A model generated the notes under the pieces. That model saw only the letters and a list, made by a program, of their open reading frames with translations, ran no database searches and was not told the DNA's origin. A DNA stretch of 64,000 nt from Rhodosporidiobolus odoratus (lineage: Eukaryota > Basidiomycota > Microbotryomycetes > Sporidiobolales > Sporidiobolaceae). Shown here piece after piece: positions 12,173 through 23,937 of the stretch (position 1 is the first letter of the stretch; every line of letters starts with the position of its first letter). The stretch covers positions 248,001 to 312,000 of the forward strand of contig JAOANU010000005.1 in assembly GCA_034387635.1 (NCBI GenBank), in the 5' to 3' direction. The position numbers were made by a program, and so were the translations under genes.

Positions 12173-12627
12173 GTTTGGAGTGTGTAGAGTAGTGGTTGAA
12201 CGAGTGATAACAACGATCGCGGTGCGGGCGAACGAGCGGTGAGTGGCAGGACTCGTAGGTGAGGTCTCTGAGTTCGTCGATTTTCGTAAAGACTGTGAAG
12301 GAGTGTATACTCTGGAGAGATGTTGAAGCGGAGAGCGAAGTCGCGATTTTGACGCGTCGCCTCCTCCTCCTGCTCGTCGCGGCCAGGTCGCGGCGGTCAA
12401 CAACCTCAGTCGGTCTTACCGACATGCTGATTGCGCTACGAGACTCGATTCACACGCTTGAGTCAGAGGATCGACCTCGCCCAGCGAACTCCGACGGGCC
12501 CGACCTCGACCTCATCATATTTTCTGGATTGACGTAGCGCTGGAGCCTTTCGCTTTGCTCTTCTTTCGCTCCTGCTTCGCTTCCCTGCTTCTGCTTCTAC
12601 ACTTCACACGCTAGACAGATTTCGACA
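12173..12627. promoter_or_regulatory. Divergent promoter region
   Basis: Separates the leftward GPI-type gene from the rightward dehydrogenase; both 5' ends lie here. A CT-rich stretch (12545-12600) precedes the dehydrogenase ATG. No gene seen inside. Confidence 0.6.
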
Positions 12628-14176
12628 ATGGCTTCTTCCGCAAACTTCCTAGCCAAGAACCTCTTCTCGACCAAAGGCCTCGTCGCCTTCGTCACCGGTG
12701 GAGGAACGGGTATCGGTACGCCCTTTCCCTCTCATCCCTTAGCACCCGGAGCCGCTGATAGTCTTCTGTTGTACCAGGCTTGATGGCCACCCAGGGTAAG
12801 CCTACTTCAGGTCGTAATCGGCTTCAGCGAGGAAAACTGATCGCCTTTTCTTCTGACACGAACAGCTCTTGCCGCCAACGGTGCGCGCGTCTACATCACC
12901 GGTCGCCGTCAGGAGGTCCTCGACAACGTCGTCAAGACCTACGGCCCGGGCGTCGAGGGTCAGATCATCGCGTGCGTGCCGGTCTGTACCGTCACCGAGT
13001 TTTTCCCAGCTCATTTCGTGCTTTCCATTCTATCAGCCTTCCCGGAGACATCACCAGGAAGGACGACATCAAGCGCCTCGCTGAGGAGATCAAGAAGCGC
13101 GAGGGTGGCCTTCACATCCTCGTCAGTCCCCTCCCTTTCCCCTCCTCTCCCGCGCTATCGATAGTCCTAACGCTTCTCCTTCGAGCCCTTAGGTCAACAA
13201 CGCCGGTATCGCCGGCCCTACCACCACTCTCAATGACGACAAGAAGTCCCTCGAGGACCTCAGCGCCGACCTCTTCTCGGAGGAGCAATCAGCTTGGGAC
13301 GACGTCTTCCGCACCAACGTCCAAAACATCTTCTACACCACGGTCGCGTTCCTTCCTCTCCTGAAGGCTTTCACCTTTGGCGGTGACGCGGCAGGAAAGG
13401 CCATCTATGAAAAGTACCAGACTGTTGTGTATGTCGCCATGCGACTCGTCCTGCACGAGCGTCGTGTTCGGTATACTGACATTTACGGTGATCGACTTTC
13501 CCGCAGCATCAACACGACCTCCATCTCGGGTCTCGTCAAGAAGGCGCAGAACCACTTTGCCTGTCAGTCGGACCTTCCCTCCCTTACCTTCCCGACTGTC
13601 ACGCTTATTATTCATCCTTCCGCAGACAACGCCAGCAAGGGAGCCGCCAACCACCTTCAGCGTCTCCTTGCTACCGAGTTTGCCCACACCGGGTGCGGCT
13701 AGCTTTTCCCGTTTGCTCAGGCGCAAAAGCTGATGCTGTTCGCCGGAATGAACAGAGTAAGGTTCAACTCTATTGCACCAGGTGTATTCCCCTCCGGTAA
13801 ACTCTTCCTCCTCACCACCCGCCTCTTTATCTCCGTACGCTTAAGCATTCCGCAACTCTTTGCAGAAATGACCGGCCAAGGCTCGGACGAGAACAACAAA
13901 GTCAGTCTCGAAGGTCAATTCGACCCGAAATCGCTCAGTGTCCCCGCCGGTCGTGCCGGAGACGAGGAAGAGATGGGTGGAACGTTCTTGTACCTCGCTT
14001 CCAGGGCTGGACAGTGTACGTCCTCCCCCTGCGTTCTTTCGAAGGCTCTTCTTCAACTCGACCCCGCTGCGTTTCTGACTTCCTTCGGTCTGTTTCTTAC
14101 ATGATTTGCAGACACCAACGGTGTCATCTTACCCGTCGACGGCGGTCTTTTGTCCACCAACCCATCTTCTTATTAA
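12628..14176 (+). CDS. Short-chain dehydrogenase/reductase (SDR)
   Basis: NAD(P)(H)-dependent oxidoreductase of the classical SDR family, about 300 residues after splicing. Exon 1 gives the Rossmann motif (FVTGGGTGIG) after MASSANFLAKNLFS. Later exons give ALAANGARVYITGRR, the NNAG motif, a catalytic Ser in NTTSISGL, and YNASK with the catalytic Tyr and Lys. The Tyr codon is split by the intron that starts at about 13562. The end is LPVDGGLLSTNPSSY and a stop at 14174-14176. There are about nine short introns, unusually many for the length. The substrate cannot be inferred; the extended insert after NNAG is common in fungal members. Confidence 0.92.
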
Positions 14177-14556
14177 AACGTATCACAAGCCGGGTAAGAT
14201 ACATGTACATAGCACATATTTTTGACAATACAAGAAGGAAGTACAGCAGATCGGTTCAGATGCGGACGTCCCGACTAGGCACTCGCTCTTCTTCAAGATT
14301 CTGGTTGAACGAGGCGTGGGCTCAAGTGGGATGTGGCAGCCGTGGGACGTTCCTGGTTTGAGAAGGCCAAATCGACAGCGTCCAGCTGTAAGGGCCTCCA
14401 TAGCACGAGCGATTGCGCTATATGCCTACAGGCCGCAGTTTTTTAACCACCGTCAAGTCAAGTGAAAAGGAGAGCTAAGTATCTACTGCTTTTCATCAAC
14501 ATCCTTCAATGGACTTTCGTGCTTAAGCCCTCACATGCCGACTCAGTCTACACTTC
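14177..14556. other. Convergent intergenic region
   Basis: 3' flanks of the SDR gene and the aldo/keto reductase meet here. No ORF or repeat worth listing. Confidence 0.6.
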
Positions 14557-16170
14557 TTAGGCGAAAAGAGAGCCTTGAACATGAGGGTGGTTGATGTACC
14601 TAACCCCCTTGACCTCCGTGCTATCGATCACCTCACGAATCTCCTTGAGTTCAGCTTCGGAGAGGTTGACATTGCCCGACTCGATGGATTCGCGGACGCG
14701 GGACGGCTTGGTCTAGGGGAAGGAAAAAAGGGTCAGGAGGAAGAAGAAAGGGGAGGAAGCTAGTGGAGAACGTACCGATCCAGGGAGGGGGATCACCTTC
14801 TCCCACTGCTGAGCAACCCATGCGATCGAGAGCTCTGTTCGCCGAGTCCAACTTCGTCAGCGATAAGAACAAGCACGACAAACTTTACAAAACGCACGAG
14901 CAGCCGTAACACCCTTCTTCTCAGCGATGGCGGCAAGCTTCTCAGCAAGTTGGGCGTTGTGCGCAAAGTTCTCGTCGGAGAAACGGTCAAAGTTGCGGCG
15001 CATGTCGCCTGGCAGAGGAGTGGAGGAGTGAAAGCAGTAAGTATGCAGCGTATGGGATAGAAGGTTTGGAAAGGAAACGCTTGCTCACCTTCGGGGATGT
15101 CCTCCTTTGACTTCCACGAGTTGCCGAGGAAACCCGCGCCGAGAGGCTGTAATGACGGTCGATCCTGTCAGCTCCAGCTCTCAGAAAATGGGCGAGGGAC
15201 GAGAAAGAAGCCTACAGAGTAAGCCACGATGGGAATGCCAAGCTCCTTGCAAGCCGCGAGGACGCCATTCTTCTCGATGTCGACGCAGAAAGGTGAATAC
15301 TCGACCTCGACTGCCGAGACCGGGCCAATAGCAGCGGCGTTGTGGATCGAGTCGGCAGAGACTTCGCTGAGAGAAATGTACTTGAAGTGGCCCTCATCGC
15401 GGAGGGTGATCAAGTTCTTCATGACCTAATTGCGACAGGCTTCTCAGCATAAGGATGAGTGAAGGAGATAGACGACTAGGTTGCGCACCTGTTCCATACC
15501 AACCTTCTTGTCGAGACGAGCGCACTCGAAAAGGTCCATCTTGCGATGCTTCAGGATCGAGTTGATCTCTTGAACCTTTTCACGGAGGAAATCGAGCTCT
15601 CCGCACGGGGAAAGGTCGGGCCTGACGCCGCCCTTGACGGAGAGGACGAACTTGTCTGCGATGCAAGCCAGAGCGGATCAGCGAAGTGAGCGGGCCAAGG
15701 GGGCCGAGCGAAGGGAGACGGACCCTTGTATTCCGGGTGTGCTTCGCAGAAGCGAGAGATGAGCTGAAGGTTGAGAGTGGGCTCGGGGTGACCGTAGAAG
15801 GCGCCAGAGTTGAGGAAGCTACGAAGGAAGAGGCAGGAAAGAAAAAGGTCAGGTTATACGAGGCAGTCCGGCTGTCGGGGAACGAGTACTCACTTGCTGC
15901 CGTTCTCGATGGCGGTACGGATGAGCTCGAAAGCTTGCTCGTCGGGGGTCTGGGAAAGAAAGCAAGGTGAGCAAGGTTGATCGGGTACGAGGAGGAAGTG
16001 GGGGCAATGGTGGAAACGGAGCCTACTTGCTCAGGTGCCCAGGTGAGCCTCATAAGGCCCTGATGACTATAGTATGGTCAGCTTGCTCAGTCCTACGCAG
16101 AACGAAGGGGACTTGCAGTTGAGATCTTGCCGACAGTCTCGTTACCGACAGTAAGAGTGGGAATGGTCAT
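14557..16170 (-). CDS. Aldo/keto reductase, pyridoxal reductase (pyridoxine 4-dehydrogenase) type
   Basis: Likely NADPH-dependent reduction of pyridoxal to pyridoxine in vitamin B6 salvage, or a related aldehyde reduction. The ATG at 16170 begins MTIPTLTVGNETVGKIS. Visible features are the Tyr-containing FLNSGAFYGHPEP, LSVKGG with the catalytic Lys, and DLFECARLDKKV, a form seen in fungal Plr1-like proteins in place of the usual His motif. SLSEVSADSIHNAA and EVEYSPF follow, then AYSPLGAGFLGN across a splice and the cofactor segment IPLPGSTKPSRVRE. The stop is at 14557-14559. About seven introns. The AKR family is certain; the B6 substrate is inferred from these motifs. Confidence 0.88.
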
Positions 16171-16856
16171 GTTTGCGAGTGTATAAGGTGTGCGAGTAAC
16201 AGACAGAGAGTATTGAGAGTGGCTGGTCGATTATCTCAGGCTTCAGAAGCTTGCGATGGAAGCAGCGGTGAAGAGAGAGAAAGAAAGAAACGTCGAACAG
16301 ATCTCGCCGCTTCCTCTTCTCTCAGAGTCTCATTCGGAGGCTGCCGGACAGCTTACGGGTCTCCCCGTGCCGTACGCAGCCTTCGGGCCTTGCCGCATCG
16401 TCCAGCCGTTTTTGACAGCACCTCCACTTTCTCCGAGTGGAGGCAAGAACCGCTCGGAAAAGTCTTGAGAAAAGTGATGCACTCCTGAGCCTAGTCAATA
16501 AGCAAGACCTCACGAGACGGCCTGAGGATCCACCGGATCACCGTCAACGACAACGCTCGAGACAAGCTTTCTGAAAGAGAAAACGAAACCGTGAAAAAAG
16601 CGTTTTCTTCTTTTGCAAGGCGCGTCCGGTACAGGCTGTCATCCATCTTCTCAAGCGCTCAACTCACCCATCCCTGTTGAAGATGCATCTGATGTCCCTC
16701 TCCTCGATATAGCAGGGACCGATAGGCTCCTCGGGCTTCGTAGGCTTTTCTTCCTTAGACTTGTCCTTTCTGTGGGAGTCCGCTGGTTGACCTTCGAAAG
16801 CTTGCTTCCGACCCGGTACCGCGAGCGGATGATAGAACCGCGATTTATCAGTTACA
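16171..16856. promoter_or_regulatory. Intergenic: 5' flank of the aldo/keto reductase
   Basis: Between the reductase start and the 3' end of a decayed F-box gene. I see no intact gene here. Confidence 0.45.
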
Positions 16857-18163
16857 TCAGGGCAGAGAAGAGAGAGATCGAGATCGGAGTGGAAGGGGAA
16901 AGAGGCCGAGTATGTACAGGCGAGTGTGTGCAAGCAAATGGCGCAGAAGGGGAACAAGAATGTCGACATGGCGGGTCAGTCTCCAGGCCACCGCGAATGT
17001 AACTCCCTTGAGCGCAAACTTCTTCTGAACCATCTTGATATCCTCCGCCTTCAACCCTTTCTCTCACGCCTCATCGTCCGCTACGAGCCTAAACTCCTCC
17101 GCCGGAAACTTGGGCTCTTTCTCCTGAAGCAGCTCGACAATCTCTTCGAAGACGACGCCGACGTCCGCCTCGAGGTGGATGAGCTCGACGAGCTCCAGAC
17201 TCGGGAGCAAGCGAAGGAATGAAGAGGGTCTGGCCGCTTGGCAGGTTACGGAGAGTTTGCGAAGGTTGAGAAAGGAGAGGAGGACTCGAACCAGAGGTTG
17301 TTACCATTGTCACCTCCCAGATCGATGGGAAGGAAGTTGGCTTTGAACCTGAGCTCGTGGAGTCCGTCCAGGCAACCGAAAGCTAATGCGGCGTCGTCGG
17401 CGACGAAAGGCTTTTCGGTATAGATGGTGAGGCGACGGAGGGCGGGGAGCATGGTCAGCATGTTAAGAAAGACGCAGGGAACGTGGACAGTGCAGTGCAT
17501 GGCCTCGCAGTTGGCGGAATCGAACCGTACAAGAGGGACCAGCTCGTCCGGCACCGAATCGTGAGGTGGACAAAAGTTCAACTCGAACGTGCGAAGACCG
17601 CGGATGTCGAGAAAATCGTGCGCCTCGTGAATGGTTTCTACCATGCCGTGGATTGGCGATGGTCGAGTACGCGTTGAGGATACGGAAAAAGAGCGGTTTG
17701 AGGAGAATGGTCTTCAAGTAGTCGAGGACCGCAACGCCCGCGGGTCAATGGACAGGCCCGAGGCGGAAGTGTTGGACCTGCTTGCACTGCTTGGCGGCGA
17801 ATATCATGAAGCGGGACAGCCCAACACGCTCCGGCGGATCGTCCGGCGTCTCATCCTCAGCCAGAGTGAGCCCGATTCAGACGGCATGAGTCTCACTGGC
17901 AAGGTCTGGACGCTCATGGGTGATGTTGATGAAAAGGCGGCAGCATCGGAGGGTGCGAAAAGCGTTGGACCGGAAGAGGACGCCTTGGACCGCATCGCGC
18001 CATCCGCGACAAACGAGGGGGAGGACGGAGCAGGTATCGCAGGTACTCGTGAGCGGCCATTCGACGAGTTCTTCCGTTACATACGCGCCATCGAATCAGG
18101 GGATCCAGTGAGAGATCTCGAGGAGGATGTGGTATTGGAGGTTGGACGCGATGATGCATGATG
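16857..18163 (-). pseudogene. Decayed F-box protein gene
   Basis: On the minus strand one frame reads an F-box-like start (NLQYHILLEIS, then LPLVCRGWRDAVQG), followed by LRR-like text (LRTFELNF, LPALRRLTIYTEKPF, LDGLHELRFKANF, LLPSLELVELIHLE). The frame is broken by four TGA codons at 18096-18098, 17877-17879, 17745-17747 and 17064-17066. The central part (about 17650 to 17265) is read in another frame, which implies two compensating shifts. I see no good splice sites that remove all of these. All stops are TGA, as expected from CGA after CpG deamination. An intact F-box gene lies at 35439-38174 but is not a close copy. A heavily intron-split functional gene is the alternative. Confidence 0.6.
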
Positions 18164-18342
18164 CCGGAACGCGGAGAGGAAGGTTGAGGTGTATGGTGCG
18201 TCGGGCTGTTGGAGGTAAAGAGCCCCTAGAGCGCAGGGCCGTTGCTGCGCGGAAGCGAAGGTCAGGAAAACGTTACACAGTAACGCAGGGAGGAGAGAGA
18301 AGGAGAAAAGCCAGCATGTCAGAGAAGTGAGAATCACATTCG

Positions 18343-18529
18343 CTTGCCGCCGCGCTTCCCACTTCCCAAGCGCTAAGTTGAGTTAAGATACACCGGCCGG
18401 GCCCTATGACCTGTCTTTCGGGAAAGGAATGCTTTATTTGTAGGTATCCATGCTCAAATGAACTGAAGCTAGGAAGAAGGGGCGAGTCCGGGAACACACA
18501 CCAATCTGAAGGAAGGAAGAAGAGAACGG
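18343..18529 (-). repeat. Dispersed repeat, copy A
   Basis: The reverse complement matches 38390-38555 over most of its length. Shared stretches include TTCCCGGACTCGCCCCTTCT, CATTTGAGCAT, GATACCTACAA and GGTCATAGG. The identity is partial, with small indels. It lies just past the 3' end of ZC3H15, in the sense orientation of that gene. Confidence 0.75.
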
Positions 18530-18703
18530 AAAATTGTGGGCAAAATGAAGAACAGTGAACCTTCTCTGCTTGCTTCGCCTGCTACTCGAGCGTGAGGAAA
18601 ATGGATAGAGGCTGAACACGTTGCGTATGGACACGATGGGAGACCTGCACTGCGTGGAAAGTGAAGGCCAGGAAAGAGCGATCCCTGGGAAAAGTATGGG
18701 GTT

Positions 18704-20599
18704 CTAAGAGTCAGGTTGAGGCTGCCCTTCGTATGCCGCATCCCCGACGTTGAGTCCACCAAAGTTAGCATCGAGCTGTCGGAGTCTGCGTGTATGCATC
18801 AGGACGAGGAAGAGTCAGCGCGAGCTCGGTTGGCTCCGGGCGCAGAAGCAGGAGAGAATGAGAAAACGCACCGCTCGACTTCCTTTTCCCTCCTCTCGTT
18901 CTCGGTCCTGACCCTAAGCAACGCCAAATCCCAATCCTCCTCGTCTTCTCCCTCATCGTCACTGTCGACACCCACCAGATCCGGGTTGAAGCTGAACAAG
19001 TCACGACCGGACATTCCGTTCGTCTTGCCGGCTGCGGCGGTCGCAGACTTGGCAGAGTGAAGGGCTTGTTGCTCGGCTTCCTTCTTGGTGAGTCGGTTCT
19101 TCTTCCATTCGGCGAAGGATTCTTTGGTTAGAGGCGTGAGCTTGGTGAGGTCGAGTTTGTGGCGCTAAGAGAAGAACAAATCGCGTCAGTCGGTCCAGCG
19201 TGGGCTCAATGCCCGAGTGTACTGCGCCCTTGTGCGCTAGCAATCTCTCGAACGAGAGAGGTATCGTCGGGGCAGTGCAAGGTGAAAGGCTTGAGGACGT
19301 ACCTCGACTTCCAAGAACTCCTCCAACGAAATCTCCTTCTTCTTGGCATCCTCCTCGTCCTTCTTCTTCTGACTCTTGAGCACGAACCCAGGCGGCAAGG
19401 CATGACGGTACATGCAGTTCGCTCCTCCGTTCGGGCACTCCCTGTCAAGAAGCGAAATTCATAACTCAGCGATAGCGATTTGCGAACAGCGTAAGAGAAG
19501 CAGTGCGAGAAGAGAGAAGTACGCACCAGAACCATCCATACTTGCCCTCTTCGATTGCGTTGATGAAGAATTTGCACACAATGTCGGTTGTAGCCTTCGG
19601 GTTACCCTTCCTCGAAACAACCTCACGCAGTTTCGCTTCGTCCCAGGTTGACATGTCATCTGCAAGTATATTGTTGTATCAGCAGCAGCGACGAAGGAGT
19701 GAGCGCGCAGGAAGGTAGAAGGTTGAGGCGTCGACTACGTCGGCCCATAGCGCGGTGATCCGGGCAGTAGAGAGGAGCAGAAAACGGACCCTCTTCAGAC
19801 TTGTCGTCCCGCTGATCCGCATAGATGCTCGCCTTCTCAGCTTTGCGCTCCTGGTTGACTGTGAGCGGGAACAGGAAAGTGAGCTAGGAAAGGTAGGTGG
19901 GATGGATGGGGGAAAAAGGCGGCGTACGGTCATGCGAGAACTTGCACTTGGCGCCTTTCTGGCACCGGCCGGCTTTGTGGAAAGCACAGAGGACGGTTCT
20001 CGGGTCTGCGGGGAGGTGAGCGTGTCAGTCCGGCCGGAACAGTTGAGAACGGAGTTTGGGAAGGTCAGGGGAAGAGCCGCTTGTTGAATGGGCAGTACGG
20101 AGAGGCGAAAAGCGGTACGTACCGACACCGAACGGAACTTTTGCCTGCACGATGTCCAGCGGGTTGTAAAGGGCGTTCATCTGATCCTTCTTGGCCTGTT
20201 CCACCCTCTTCTTCTCCGCCAATCGTTCCTTTTCCTTCTGCTTCTCCTTCATCTCGGCATTCTGACCCTTTTGCGCGGCTTGCTGCTGAAGGACCTTGAC
20301 TTGGTTCTGAACCTTTGAAGACTTGTTCTTGTTTTTGAGACCGAAAGTCTGCAGTGAAGAGAGTCGGCGGAAGTTGCCAAGAGCCGTAGAAATGAATCAG
20401 GGAATGGTCATAGAAGCCGAGTTGAAGGAGGACGAGGGACAAGTCGCATATGTAGGCCATCCAGTGCAGAAGAAATCAGCGTCATTGTTGCACTTGAGGA
20501 GAAGCGGCTGTCCCCCGCTTCATCTCGTGGGATAAAACTACAGCGTACCTTGTCCTCCTTGACCTTGTTAGCCTTGGGCTGGTTTCCTTTAGGTGGCAT
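18704..20599 (-). CDS. TMA46: CCCH zinc-finger protein ZC3H15/Tma46 (DRG family regulatory protein)
   Basis: Cytoplasmic, ribosome-associated partner of the GTPase DRG1/Rbg1. The ATG at 20599 begins [17 protein letters not shown]. Then come a Lys/Glu/Gln-rich helix (about 20220-20330), CCCH finger 1 ([19 protein letters not shown]) and CCCH finger 2 ([12 protein letters not shown] to [12 protein letters not shown], followed by ALPPGFVL). The DFRP part has [15 protein letters not shown] and [14 protein letters not shown]. The acidic tail has [14 protein letters not shown]. The last intron joins VER to [14 protein letters not shown], ending at the TAG at 18704. The order and spacing match the family. 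It is head to head with DUS2 across 250 bp. Confidence 0.94.
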
Positions 20600-20849
20600 C
20601 CTGAGCGGTATTGTCGAAGTTGAACAGGCGAGGTCGGCCGGAGCGAAGGAGGACGAAAGAAGTTTGTGCACGAGCTGTTGGTATGCTGTTGAGGGCTGAG
20701 TCTGTTGTAAAGTGCCTTCTGAATGCTGTAAGGAGTCTTAGCAGCAGTCTAGCTTGTTGTGTAGTGTGGAATCTGCTTCTCTTCCTCGTCGAAACCTCTT
20801 CAAAATCCTGATTCCCCCTTTTCTCTACTTGCTTCAGCTCTGCAGCTGC
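20600..20849. promoter_or_regulatory. Divergent promoter region, ZC3H15/DUS2
   Basis: 250 bp separate the two opposed ATGs, so the two translation-related genes probably share promoter DNA. Confidence 0.55.
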
Positions 20850-22651
20850 ATGCGCAGCTTGACAGCAGCACTAAGAAGTCTCTCCGGCCTCTTCCGTCGC
20901 TCGAGTTCCGCCATGTCAACCCGGTCTCGCTCCGCTTCTCTCTCATCTGTCTCAACTGATGAACCCGCTGCCAAGCGACAACGCCTCGAGGCGACCGCGT
21001 CGGCCAATGGCTCGAACGAGCAAGTGACGGACAAGGTGGACGGAAAGCGCCGGAAGATCCTGCCGTATGGGAAGGGCATGCACCTGGCACCGATGGTACG
21101 GATTGGAACGCTGCCGGTCAGGTTGCTCGGTACGTTCTTACGCACTCTCCGAATTTTTCCGAGCTGACCCATTCCCCTCCACAGCGCTCGAGTATGGCGC
21201 GGAGCTTGTCTGGGGTCCCGAAATCGTCGACAAAGCGATTATTGGCGCTCAGCGTGTAGTCAATGGTCCGTCCTTTCCTATTAGCCGCAGATCAGCTTGA
21301 CAGGCTACTAAACGCATGTTCATTGTATGCAGAAAAGACTGGCGTCATTTCGTATATGAAGAACAACCGGTCCATCTTTGAAACCCATCCTGTCGAGAAA
21401 CCTCGCTTGGTTTTCCAGCTCGGGTCTGCGAGTCCAGAGCTTGCCGTACAGGCGCTCAAGGTGATTGAAGCAGATGTGGCGGGTGTCGGGCTGAATTGTG
21501 GCTGCCCGAAAGCATTCAGTCTGCAAGGAGGAATGGGAGCGGCGCTGCTGAAAGAGCCGGAGAGATTATGTGCCGTGTGTACTATACCTGCCTTCGTGTT
21601 GGCCCAAGCTGACAAGTCAACATTGCAGATCCTCCGCGCGCTAGTAGGCGCAACAGACCTGCCCATCGACGCCAAAATTCGCCTTCTTCCTCTGCCTCCT
21701 CCCGATTCTACCTCGACCAGCGCCACCTCCACTGCAACCACTCCTTCCAGCTCATCTACAATCTCTTCCTCTACCGCTATCACTGCTCCGCCCTTCCCCT
21801 CCGCTCTCACCCCGACCTCCGCCCCACTCGACCCACCAACCCTTCCCATCTCACCGCCCTCAACCGAACCTACTCTGCCCCTCGTCTCCCAAATTCTCTC
21901 CACCGGTATCGCCAACCTTACCGTTCATTGCCGAACTCAGATAATGAGGTCGACTGAACCGGCTCTGTGGGAACGGATGAGGGAGATTACGAGGATGGGG
22001 GAGGAGAGGGGTATTCCGGTGGTTTGCAATGGCGATGCACTTGGAGGGGGAGAGGAAGGGATTTGGGGCAACTTTGCGGAAATCAGAGAAAAGACAGGTG
22101 CGATGCGCTACCCTTGTCACTCCTTCCCTGCGGTCCTTCTTCCGCTAGCGAGATTCCGTACAGTCGAGCTCTTTTGCTGATCTCTTGTACTGTCGACAGG
22201 TGTCACTTCTGTCATGATCGCTCGAGCGGCTGAAGCCAACCCTAGTTGTTTCTCGCGAAAAGGGCTAGAGGACCCGATTAAGGTGGTTATTCCTCGTCTG
22301 CTCAAAATCGTTCGTCCTGCCTCTTCCTGTCTGTCTCGAGTTCCAGGTCATCTCACCAGCAGAGTTAGCTGATACCCGACTTCGCAGGCTATCGCTACCT
22401 CCAACCACTTCTCGAACACTAAGTACATCTTGAACGCCATGAACCTCCATTCCTCCCCGACTCCTCCAGGTCGAGAACTCAACCGAGATATGAAGCAGAA
22501 GATGAACAAGGCGAGAACGTACGAGGATATGTGCGCGGCGTTCGATATTGGGGCGGAAGAGGTCGCGGAGATGAGGGAGAGTGAGGTTGAGGAATTAGTT
22601 CCGGAGTGGATGGTAAGGAAGAAGGAGATCGAGATGGCGGAGAAGGAATGA
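20850..22651 (+). CDS. DUS2: tRNA-dihydrouridine(20) synthase, Dus2 type
   Basis: FMN enzyme reducing uridine 20 in the D-loop of tRNAs with NADPH. Visible features: HLAPMVRIGTLPVRLLALEYGA, starting across the first intron; WGPEIVDKAIIG; FQLGSASPELAVQA; and the active-site Cys in LNCGCPKAFSLQGGMGAALL. DAKIRLLP, TVHCRTQIMRS, IPVVCNGDA and VMIARAAEANPSCF follow, and the C-terminal helical domain ends at 22651. Between KIRLLP and LVSQIL (about 21685-21880) is a Ser/Thr/Pro-rich insert of roughly 60 residues not typical of the family. The ATG at 20850 would add a short basic leader; an ATG at 20913 (MSTRSRSASL) is the other candidate. Confidence 0.93.
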
Positions 22652-23404
22652 GAAGACCTGTGGCATCGGGCATTCTTGCTCAGTCAACACATGCTCGCCA
22701 GAGATAAGACCACGCGAGCTTTCTGAACAGGCCACGCCTCAAGCCATCGAGAGAGTCACGGTCGCCCGCTTCGTTCATGGGTATTGGTGGGTGGTCCGCT
22801 TGCTGTCAACTTGCGCCTTTGCACCTTCTACCGCCAGGCTTCGATCCTGCGAGAATGAACGCTCGTTTTCGCTTGACCTTCTCAGTCGGCTTTTTTCCCT
22901 TGGCACCTCTCCGTCATGTATTGAATGATACCCTTGACAGCCTACGCCATGCAACCCCAACTCCTCAAATCTCACTTGGCCACGCCTCCTGCTTAGTGCT
23001 CAGTCTCTTAGCTGTCCTCAAGCCAATCCTCCGGTGTTGCCTCGCCAGACTCTGCAGGTTATGGTCCGTCCAGGGGTAAGGCTCCGAGCCCAGCTCCGGC
23101 CAACCGTGATTTCCGGGAAAGTGACTGTGCGTGAAGGCGAGAGTGCTTGAGTGCGAGAGGTTCTGATGGGAGGAAATGGGTCTGAAGGAAAAGGGTTGAG
23201 TTGCCCTGAGTTGCTCATGGTGTTGCCTTTGTGAGCCCTGCCATAGCTGGTCAAGTGGCTGACAGGGAGACAACACAAGCAATGCTGATAGTCAGTACAT
23301 GCTCAAAGAGGGAAGAATGAGTCAAGAAGAAAGACCGTTTTAGCTATGTACTCGAGCAGTTGCAGTGGAGCAGGCTGTATGTGATTGAGTGGAGCAAGTC
23401 AAAC
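22652..23404. other. Intergenic region, no gene seen
   Basis: 3' flank of DUS2. No ORF with domain content. Holds one reverse copy of the TGAGAAGGTCA word at 22874-22884. Confidence 0.5.
22874..22884 (-). repeat. TGAGAAGGTCA word, copy 2
   Basis: Exact 11-bp match on the minus strand in the DUS2 3' flank. Confidence 0.7.
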
Positions 23405-23937
23405 TGCGTCCTGATTCCGTTAACATCCCTTGGCAAGGGGGTCTCGTAAGGGCTAGCTTCTTTGACCTGTGTTTTCAGGCATAGCTTGTCAGCAAGGTCT
23501 GATAGGAAGCGACGCTGAGCAAAGACGCACCTCTGGCGGTAGCATAAGGAAGTCGCCCCGGTTGCCGGTGACGACCCTTACAGCGACCGCTCGCGATATG
23601 TCGGGACTCATGGAGTTCTCGTAGTCGGCAACGTAGTCTGTATTGGTGTAAATCCTGTTGGTACACTTGAGAAGGAGAGAGAGAAAAGGACTAACAGTTG
23701 GCCACGAGCTTCTGGATCTGAGTCGGGGTGAGCATCCAGCACTGCGTAGCCGAGAAAACGTGATCAGCAAGTCGACATGGTCAAGAGCAGCGGAATGAAC
23801 GAACGACGTCGAAAATGATGTCTATGTCGGCATGCGGACCTTTCTTGAGCTGTAGTAACTTGGTTGCCTGCATGAGGTGCTCGAGCTGGAGCGTGCCTTT
23901 TTGCAATTCGTGCGATTTACACCACTCCTCCGGTTGA
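23405..23937 (-). pseudogene. Segmental copy of the myosin V 3' end (DIL domain fragment)
   Basis: Closely matches 25244-25776 of the myosin V gene, including its introns, so it arose by DNA duplication and not from mRNA. It carries the exon starting EEWCKSHE and [17 protein letters not shown], the [14 protein letters not shown] exon, and the exon with DYVADYEN and GDFLMLPPE. It has several amino-acid changes (MSPDIS for ISPDIL; ASL changed to GPH). The motor, neck, coiled coil, most of the DIL domain and the final exon are missing. An ATG at 23987 could open a short chimeric frame into the first copied exon, so expression of a fragment is possible but not shown. Confidence 0.88.

Noticed and set aside
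17631..18161. A 176-codon plus-strand open frame
   Set aside because: It lies antisense to the F-box pseudogene, has no recognisable domain, and its composition is what a GC-rich complementary strand gives.
23405..23937. Processed retrocopy of myosin V mRNA
   Set aside because: The copy keeps the parental introns, has no poly-A tract and stops inside an intron-exon region, so it is a DNA-level duplication.
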